Assembly: GCF_022968795.1 (NCBI RefSeq)
Contig: NZ_JALJRB010000005.1
Span: forward strand, 172,061-236,060
Reading direction: 5' to 3'
Length of the DNA: 64,000 bases
Source of the DNA: Desulfatitalea alkaliphila
Lineage (GTDB): Bacteria; Desulfobacterota; Desulfobacteria; Desulfobacterales; Desulfosarcinaceae
The notes beneath the pieces are model-generated. The model did no database searches, was not told where the DNA came from, and saw nothing but the letters and a program-made list of their open reading frames with translations. A program made the translations under genes and the position numbers. The stretch's first letter is position 1; the number at the start of each line of letters is the position of its first letter. Below are positions 58,805-64,000 of the stretch, piece after piece.

Positions 58805-60238
58805 TCAGGCCCCCGGCGTGCGGATCACCAGCAGTCGGATTTCGGTCATCTCCTCGATGGCATAGCGCAACCCCTCGCGGCCCAGCCCCGAATCCTTGAC
58901 CCCGCCGTAGGGCATGTGGTCCACGCGCCAGGAGGGCACGTCGCCCACCACCACGCCGCCCACCGCCAACTGGTCCCAGGCCTGCTGGGCGCGGTAAAGG
59001 TCACGGGTGAAGAGGCCGGCCTGCAGCCCGAAGCGCGAGGCGTTGACTTGGGCGATGGCCTCGTCGAAGCGGCTGAAGCGGGAGAGCACGGCCACCGGCC
59101 CGAAGGCCTCTTCCCGGCAGATGTCCTGATGCGGCGGCACATCTTCCAGCAAGGTGGCCGACAGCACCGCGCCCTTGCGCTGGTTGCCGCACAACACCCG
59201 CCCGCCGGCCGCCACGGCCGCGGCGATCCAGTCTTGCAGGCGGTCGGCCTCCTTTGCCGAAATGAGCGGGCCGATAAAGGTGTCCTCTTGCTTGGGATCA
59301 CCGCACTGCAATGTGTTCACCTTGGCCACCAGCTTGGCCTTGATCCGGTCGTAGATCTGTTCGTGGGCAATGATGCGCTGCACGCTGATGCAGCTCTGCC
59401 CCGACTGGTAAAAGGCGCCCATCACCAGGCGCTCGACGGCGTCGTCCAGGTCGGCGGTCTCGTCCACGATGCAAGCCGCGTTGCCGCCCAGTTCGAGCAC
59501 CACCTTCTTTTTGCCGGCCCGGGCCTTGAGGCCCCAGCCCACGGTGTCCGATCCGGTGAAGCTGAGCAGCTTGAGCCGGTCGTCGGAGATGAGCTGATCG
59601 GCGCCGTCCCGGGGACAGGGCAGGATGGAAAAAGCACCCTCGGGCAGCCCGGTTTGGGAAAGCACCTCGCCGATGATCAGGGCCCCCACCGGTGTGGCGC
59701 TGGCCGGTTTGAGCACGAACGGGCAACCGGCGGCGATGGCCGGGGCCACCTTGTGGGCCACCAGGTTGAGGGGGAAGTTGAAGGGACTGATGAAGGCGCA
59801 GGGCCCCACCGGCACCCGCTGGGTCATGCCCCGGTAACCGTCGGCCCGGGCGCTGATCTCCAGGGGAATGGTCTCACCGCCGATGCGCACCGCCTCTTCG
59901 GCGGCCACCCGGAAGGTGTCGATCAGCCGGGTGACCTCGCCGCGGGCATCGTTGATCGGCTTGCCTGCCTCGATGCACAGGGCCATGGCCAGCTCTTCGG
60001 CGCGCCGTTCGAAGGCGCCCACGCAACCGGAAAGAATGTCGCGGCGTTGATGGGGCTTGAGGGCCGCCATGGCCGCGGCGGCCCCATCGGCCGCACTGAT
60101 CGCCCGATCGATGAGCGCCGGATCGGCCAAGGGCACCCGGGTGGCCGTCGCGCCGGTAAACTTGTCTATCACGGCCAGGTCGGCATTGGGTGTTTCGGGG
60201 CGGTTGGCCAAGTAGAGCGGATATGTCGGTTGCAGCAT
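58805..60238 (-). CDS. NAD(P)-dependent aldehyde dehydrogenase
   Basis: A 477-residue ALDH superfamily enzyme, oxidising an aldehyde to an acid. Motifs: SPFNFPLNLVAHKVAPAIAAG and VLKPASATP for cofactor binding, FTGSDTVGWGL, the general-base glutamate in VLELGGNAACIV, the nucleophilic cysteine in GQSCISVQRI, and EEAFGPVAVL. The ending KDSGLGREGLRYAIEEMTE is typical. ATG at 60238 follows AAGGAG by six bases; the in-frame ATG at 60271 lacks a site. Closest in character to lactaldehyde or succinate-semialdehyde type ALDHs. Confidence 0.93.
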   Translation of the reverse strand: MLQPTYPLYLANRPETPNADLAVIDKFTGATATRVPLADPALIDRAISAADGAAAAMAALKPHQRRDILSGCVGAFERRAEELAMALCIEAGKPINDARGEVTRLIDTFRVAAEEAVRIGGETIPLEISARADGYRGMTQRVPVGPCAFISPFNFPLNLVAHKVAPAIAAGCPFVLKPASATPVGALIIGEVLSQTGLPEGAFSILPCPRDGADQLISDDRLKLLSFTGSDTVGWGLKARAGKKKVVLELGGNAACIVDETADLDDAVERLVMGAFYQSGQSCISVQRIIAHEQIYDRIKAKLVAKVNTLQCGDPKQEDTFIGPLISAKEADRLQDWIAAAVAAGGRVLCGNQRKGAVLSATLLEDVPPHQDICREEAFGPVAVLSRFSRFDEAIAQVNASRFGLQAGLFTRDLYRAQQAWDQLAVGGVVVGDVPSWRVDHMPYGGVKDSGLGREGLRYAIEEMTEIRLLVIRTPGA

Positions 60239-60731
60239 CTTACACTCCTTTTCTCCGCATGGTGACTTCAACGCATGGTATTATTGAAAACATAGTCCTA
60301 TCCCGTCAAGACCGCAAGAAGCCGTTGCCGGATGGACAGCAACACTACTGTGGCGATTTGGATTGCGGTTGTGCCCGAGTGCGTTGTGTTCAAAACGGGC
60401 GCGAAGCACGCCTGCGCTTTTGGGCGGAGCAGGCACTCGGACACAAAAAACCGCTTGCCTTTTATTGTGCCCAATATTATTTACCCCTGTATTGTTGTGG
60501 GCAATATGGGGACCGGGACTTTGTGCATGGAAAACGGCATCGCCGAAAAGGCACTTTCCGATCGGATTTCGCAACGGATCGTCAGCAGGTATAAAAGCCG
60601 GCCTTGCGATTCTTACCGGACGCCACTGCACTCCGTCAAAGAAGGTTGGCATCTTCCTATTTTCGTTGATGTGCCGGATGTGCAGTCGCTCATCCGGAAG
60701 ACAATTACAATCGAATACTTTGGAGGTTGAA
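60239..60731. other. 493-bp spacer before the peroxiredoxin gene
   Basis: No convincing gene. Open frames on the plus strand (60332-60730 and others) lack ribosome sites and homology. TACAAT at 60706-60711 could be a -10 box for the peroxiredoxin gene; no good -35 is seen. Confidence 0.4.
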
Positions 60732-61277
60732 ATGGTGAAAAGGAAAATTGTTGTCGCGTTGTTCGCATTGATGTTTCTGTCCGGCTGTGCCGCGATGAAC
60801 ACGCCAAAGCCATCCGCCGAGTCGGGCTCGAAAGCCCCTGAGTTCGCTTTGCCGAATCAAGACGGGAGCGAAGTGGCGCTCAGCGCCGTGCTCGCCGATC
60901 ATCGCGGCGCAGTGCTTGCCTTCTATCCGAAAGACGACAGCCGCAACTGAACGTCCGCGTTCGTTGAGTTTCAACGAAACATCGCGGAATTCGAAAATCG
61001 CAAAATCAAAGTTCTCGGCATCAGTCGCGACGCCTCCGAATCCCACCGGGCCTTTATCGCCAAGCATCAGCTGACGTCCATTACCTTGCTTGCCGATGAA
61101 AAAGGCACCGTCACTTCGCTGTACAGGACCAACCATCCCTTGCTGCCGGTCTCGAAGCGGGTTTATATCATTGTGGACAAAGAAGGTAACATCGTTTACA
61201 GAAAGGACACCGGGTTCGGGCTTCTGGACAACCAGACGCAAACGCTGCTCGGGGAAATCGACCGCAATGTTCGATGA
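60732..61277 (+). CDS. Selenocysteine peroxiredoxin, lipoprotein (in-frame TGA at codon 73)
   Basis: A 181-residue AhpC/TSA peroxiredoxin reading through TGA at 60948. The N-terminus is a lipoprotein signal with lipobox LSGC (Cys19). The thioredoxin fold follows: GSKAPEFALPNQDGSEVAL, VLAFYPKDDSRN, then TGA, then TSAFVEFQRNIAEFENRKIK and LGISRDASESHRAFIAKH, VYIIVDKEGNIVYR. In bacterioferritin-comigratory type peroxiredoxins the peroxidatic cysteine sits in FYPKD(F/D)TPGCT; here TGA is exactly at that Cys and is followed by Thr. The reading frame continues without other stops to 61277. GGAGGT lies four bases before the ATG. No resolving cysteine is seen, so it would be a one-Sec enzyme. It heads a group with ohrR and ohr. 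Confidence 0.85.
60948..60988 (+). promoter_or_regulatory. SECIS-like hairpin of the peroxiredoxin gene
   Basis: Beginning nine bases after the TGA, TTCGTTGA and TCAACGAA form a perfect 8-bp stem with loop GTT, and TCCGCG with CGCGGA (60954-60959 and 60983-60988) extend it as a lower stem. The apical loop is 17 bases from the UGA and starts with G, matching known bacterial SECIS rules. Confidence 0.8.
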
Positions 61278-61289
61278 ATGTGAGCACCC

Positions 61290-61778
61290 ATGGCCATGGC
61301 CGAAGACGGATTTTTAAAGCTCGACAATCAACTGTGCTTTGTGCTGTATGCCGCGTCCCGCATGCTCACGAAGCTCTATGGCCCTTTTCTCGCCAAACTG
61401 GATATGACCTATCCCCAATACCTGGTCATGCTGGTGCTTTGGGAGCAGGACCATCAGACCGTTACCGCTATCGGCAAACGCTTGTATCTCGACACCGGTA
61501 CCCTGACGCCCTTGCTCAAACGCCTGGAGGCGCAAGGACGGATTTCCCGCAACCGGTCGGCCGACGATGAACGGAAAGTCGTGGTTACGCTCACACAGCA
61601 AGGAAAGGCCCTCAAAAACACGGCGCGGAGCATCCCTGAGGCACTCTTTTGCCGCAGCGGTCTTACTCTGGAAGAATTTCTGTCTCTCAAGACAAGCGTC
61701 AGCGATCTGTTGTTGCGGATGGACGCGGAAATGAAGACGGATCATGCATGCGATGCGCGCCTGGAGGGTTCCGGTTGA
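61290..61778 (+). CDS. ohrR: Organic hydroperoxide-sensing MarR-family repressor OhrR
   Basis: A 162-residue MarR-type regulator. The N-terminal sensor cysteine is present in DNQLCFVLYAASR near residue 16, the hallmark of OhrR, and TLTPLLKRLEAQGRI with RSADDERKVVVTLT forms the winged helix. It should bind near the ohr promoter and release it when the cysteine is oxidised by organic peroxides. It lies 13 bp after the selenoprotein gene and before ohr. The start has only a weak ribosome site, so coupling with the upstream gene is likely. Confidence 0.92.
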   Translation: MAMAEDGFLKLDNQLCFVLYAASRMLTKLYGPFLAKLDMTYPQYLVMLVLWEQDHQTVTAIGKRLYLDTGTLTPLLKRLEAQGRISRNRSADDERKVVVTLTQQGKALKNTARSIPEALFCRSGLTLEEFLSLKTSVSDLLLRMDAEMKTDHACDARLEGSG

Positions 61779-61843
61779 ACGCCATGAACGGCCGGGACGT
61801 TCCGCATATCAATCATCAATTGGAATGAAGGAGAAGAGACAAA

Positions 61844-62275
61844 ATGGCAGTCAATGCGCTGTATACGGCAATGGCCGCAGCCGGCGGAGGCAGGAACGGA
61901 TATACAAGATCGGACGACGGTTTGATCGACGTCCGATTATCCGTTCCAAAGGCAATGGGCGGCCCCGGCAAAGAGGGCGCCACAACACCCGAACATTTGT
62001 TTGCGGCGGGTTACGCCGCCTGTTTCGGCAGCTCCTGCGAGTTCATGTCGCGTCAGCTCAAACTGATTCCCAAGTCCATTGAAGTAAAATGCGCCGTGGG
62101 CATCGGGCCCGACGACGCAGACGGTTTCGGCCTGGTGGTGGACTTGGAGGCCATTGTCGAAGGTCTGTCGCCGAAAGAGGCCGAAACGGTCGTGGCTGCC
62201 GGGCATCAGGCCTGTCCCTATTCCAGAGCCGTCAAAGGCAATGTCGACGTCACCATCAAGGTCACCGCTAAGTAA
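61844..62275 (+). CDS. ohr: Organic hydroperoxide reductase Ohr
   Basis: A 143-residue Ohr/OsmC-family thiol peroxidase. The peroxidatic Cys is in AACFGSSCEF and the resolving Cys in HQACPYSRAVKGNVDV, with LYTAMAAAGGGRNGYTRSDD at the start as in Ohr. It reduces organic hydroperoxides with lipoyl thiols. AAGGAGAAGAGACAAA precedes the ATG. It is preceded by ohrR and the Sec-peroxiredoxin, forming a peroxide-defence unit. Confidence 0.95.
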   Translation: MAVNALYTAMAAAGGGRNGYTRSDDGLIDVRLSVPKAMGGPGKEGATTPEHLFAAGYAACFGSSCEFMSRQLKLIPKSIEVKCAVGIGPDDADGFGLVVDLEAIVEGLSPKEAETVVAAGHQACPYSRAVKGNVDVTIKVTAK

Positions 62276-62439
62276 CTTTCTTCAGGGCAAAAGGCAAAAA
62301 AGACATTCATTGTTGCAACGGCTTGCATCGTCGATCAACTCGGGATCAAACAACCGGACACCCCCTCACAGAATCACTGGTACCATAGGCAAATAAATCG
62401 AGGCGACCAACCCAGCAGCAAGTTCCACAATGATGCTCT

Positions 62440-62588
62440 TGAAACGCCCACGGAAAAGATGGCCGTCGCAGTAGATCCGGAAACCGCTGCCGATCCTTCA
62501 TCGAGCAAAATATTGCCCGGCGGTTATCGTCCCGCGATAGGACGCGTCATAATGCCCAGGGAAATTCGATCCGCCATTGCCGTGCCAT
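62440..62588 (-). pseudogene. Decayed N-terminal fragment of another RAYT transposase
   Basis: The minus-strand frame begins MARQWRIEFPWAL, has an in-frame TGA, and continues RVLSRDDNRRAIFCSMKDRQRFPDLL. This matches the opening of RAYTs (IEFPGALYHVLSRGNNR...F). Nothing recognisable follows. A CAAGGTTTGACCCC motif lies 50 bp upstream, a candidate repeat end of this subfamily. Confidence 0.6.
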
Positions 62589-62699
62589 GATACAACTGAG
62601 TAACGCAATTCATGGGAGCTGTCGGCTTTTATTCATATTTCAAGGTTTGACCCCATCCCCACTTGCAGAAATCCATCCTGAGTACTTCTCGCTCATACA

Positions 62700-62829
62700 G
62701 TTATAACGCTGGAAGCCAGGAGCAGCCAGGGCTTCCACTGACTTGATGAAAGATGGTTGATGCTCAATTCCCCTCGGCTTGTCAAAATTCCGCCGGCCCT
62801 GGCTGTCGCCTGGGCTGATTGGTTATAAC
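62700..62829 (-). repeat. 130-bp attC-like palindromic site after higA
   Basis: GTTATAAC marks both ends. Inside, CAGCCAGGGC (62723-62732) and GCCCTGGCTG (62796-62805) are perfectly complementary and AGCC(C)AGG pairs further out. Length and design fit a large attC site. It begins one base after the higA stop codon, as attC sites do in cassettes. Confidence 0.6.
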
Positions 62830-62830
62830 C

Positions 62831-63148
62831 TTAGGGAATATTTGTTGCTTCCCGCTGAAGTGCATTTATTTCATTATTAAGCCGTTTTCCTATCAAGTCC
62901 TCTGTGGTTTCCAGGTCGTAACGATTCTGGAGATTCAGCCAAAATTGAGGAGTCATGCTAAAAAATCGGCCAAGGCGAAGTGCGGTATCGGCAGTAATGG
63001 ATCGTTTCTCATGCACTATTTCATTTATACGCCGGGGAGAAACGCTTATATCTTTGGCCAAGCGATACTGGCTGATTCCCATGGGAGCCAAAAATTCTTC
63101 CATTAGAATCTTGCCGGGATGAATGGGCGGTAATTTTTTACTTTGCAT
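62831..63148 (-). CDS. higA: HigA-family antitoxin
   Basis: A 105-residue helix-turn-helix antitoxin. The family opening PPIHPGKILMEEFLAPMGISQYRLAKDISVSPRRI is clear, followed by TADTALRLGRFFSMTPQFWLNLQNRYDLE. It neutralises HigB and represses the pair. GGAGATCAT precedes the ATG. It follows higB by eight bases, the reverse gene order typical of hig modules, and is directly followed by an attC-like site. Confidence 0.94.
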   Translation of the reverse strand: MQSKKLPPIHPGKILMEEFLAPMGISQYRLAKDISVSPRRINEIVHEKRSITADTALRLGRFFSMTPQFWLNLQNRYDLETTEDLIGKRLNNEINALQREATNIP

Positions 63149-63156
63149 ATGATCTC

Positions 63157-63438
63157 CTAATGATAATCTGTTATTTCAACTTCATACGCAGAGCCATTGC
63201 GCCATTTAAAACAAATCCGCCATTGATCGTTTATGCGTATGCTGTGCTGCCCTTTCCGGTCGCCTCTTAATGCCTCTAACCTATTGCCCGGAGGCACTCG
63301 TAAATCATTTAAATCCACTGCAGCATCAAGTATTACAAGCTTTTTGCGTCCTATGCCCTGAATATTTTTGGGCAATCTCGCTGAAAATTGCCTGTTGAAT
63401 ATTTTCTCAGCTTCTTTGTCCCGGAAAGATTGAATCAT
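63157..63438 (-). CDS. higB: HigB-family toxin
   Basis: A 93-residue RelE/HigB-type ribosome-dependent mRNA nuclease: MIQSFRDKEAEKIF, LRVPPGNRLEALRGDRKGQHSIRINDQWRICFKW and ITDYH at the end are family hallmarks. ATG at 63438 is chosen as the standard start; the frame opens three codons earlier. It is the first gene of a module divergent from the integrase relic. Confidence 0.94.
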   Translation of the reverse strand: MIQSFRDKEAEKIFNRQFSARLPKNIQGIGRKKLVILDAAVDLNDLRVPPGNRLEALRGDRKGQHSIRINDQWRICFKWRNGSAYEVEITDYH

Positions 63439-63556
63439 ATAACACATATTAACGCTTCACGATAATAACGTCAAACGTTAAATCCGGAAATGCAATTCGA
63501 GGAATGCTTCAGACAATTGCCGTTGTTGTTTGCCATTCTATTCCAATGGGGGTTGT
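63439..63556. other. Spacer between higB and integrase relic, possible attI region
   Basis: This 118-bp region occupies the position of an integron attI site. GTTAATA and GTTATTA motifs on the minus strand resemble core-site boxes, but none is decisive. Confidence 0.35.
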
Positions 63557-64000
63557 ATGAATGATTGCCATTGGAATCCGAAGGATTCCTCAAATGTTGC
63601 GCCCGATCGATACCATCCGGCCGCCGTATCCGGCGGGCAGCCCCGTTTGCTGGATCAGGTGAGAAACGTTATCCGCTGCAAACATTACAGTATCCGTACC
63701 GAGCAAAGTTATATCGATTGGATCAAAGGAGCTCGGCGATTTCGAAAATGTGGTGCGGGCGAAAAGACCGCAAAAGCTTCCTGTGGTGTTCACCCCGGAG
63801 AAGGATTCGGTTCCGTTTATTTGCCCTACGCGTTGGAAAGAAAGTACGCGAAAGCGGGACGCAGCTGGCCCTGGCAGTATCTGTTTCCGGCAACGCGCCG
63901 GTCCGTTGCCCCCCGCTCGGGAGTGGAGCGGCGACACCCTATTTCGGAAACCGTGCCGCAGCGGGCCGTAAAGAATGCCATTCGCCAATGCGGGGTGATC
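63557..64000 (+). pseudogene. intI: Integron integrase IntI relic with internal deletions (runs off the window)
   Basis: An open frame starts at ATG 63557 and continues beyond the window. It contains the integrase N-terminus PRLLDQVRNVIRCKHYSIRTEQSYIDWIK, then directly GFGSVYLPYALERKYAKAG, WPWQYLFPATRRS, PRSGVERRHPISETVPQRAVKNAIRQCGV. The last parts are the IntI-specific patch and catalytic region of integron integrases. About 100 residues are missing between; a fragment of that segment (VVRAKRPQKLPVVFTPE) survives in another frame at 63747-63800. So at least two deletions have occurred and the first catalytic arginine region is lost. It should be inactive. It is divergent from higBA, as intI is from its cassette array. 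Confidence 0.82.

Noticed and set aside
60332..60730. 132-codon frame ending at the peroxiredoxin ribosome site
   Set aside because: No ribosome site or homology; overlapping frames are equally open.

Overview
The window looks like the chromosome of a GC-rich anaerobic Desulfobacterota bacterium, probably a Desulfosarcina-like sulfate reducer. The grounds are a cluster for anaerobic acyl-CoA metabolism, an iron-sulfur protein of a type common in that group, a branched-chain amino acid transporter, and two genes that appear to use selenocysteine. Assignment to a genus is inference; no rRNA or tRNA gene is visible.

Layout. (1) 0.1-8.6 kb, plus strand: 4-hydroxybutyryl-CoA dehydratase family enzyme, SDR dehydrogenase, nitronate monooxygenase-like flavoenzyme, 4Fe-4S protein, acyl-CoA ligase and thiolase, a plausible carboxylic acid degradation cluster. 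(2) 8.7-22.7 kb: PHP-glycosyltransferase fusion, glycoside hydrolase, zinc-ribbon protein, SNF2 helicase with SWIM-zinc-finger partner, methyltransferase, alkaline phosphatase and YibE/F protein. (3) 22.7-30.7 kb, minus strand: a 1666-residue kinase/AAA/GAF/GGDEF protein and a PEP-synthase-like protein with a KaiC-like head lacking a P-loop. (4) 30.9-35.6 kb: a complete liv transporter. (5) 36.4-42.2 kb: a cecR-ybhGFSR type drug-export operon with a palindromic operator candidate. (6) 42.7-47.9 kb: katG, a Fur/PerR regulator, sppA and mazEF. (7) 48.1-55.3 kb: accessory DNA with broken genes (pdhA, an outer-membrane efflux gene, a REP-associated transposase), a run of small genes separated by attC-like sites, and an unannotated HesB-like selenoprotein gene. 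(8) 55.4-64 kb: ABC-F ATPase, NAD(P)-binding protein, collar-like protein, aldehyde dehydrogenase, a peroxide-defence group (selenocysteine peroxiredoxin, ohrR, ohr), a higBA module followed by an attC-like site, and at the edge a decayed integron integrase.

Most notable results. Two genes have an in-frame TGA exactly where the family has its redox or metal-binding cysteine, each followed by a SECIS-like hairpin: a lipoprotein peroxiredoxin at 60732-61277 and a HesB/IscA-like protein at 54005-54298. The integrase relic at 63557-64000, the adjacent divergent higBA cassette and the minus-strand cassette array at 50.85-53.4 kb fit a decaying, dispersed chromosomal integron. Palindromes with GGGGACG(T/C)CC ends are scattered through the window and the same end flanks the broken RAYT transposase in inverted orientation, which suggests a RAYT/REP family. 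Two other inverted elements carry period-9 and period-6 degenerate repeats in their arms.
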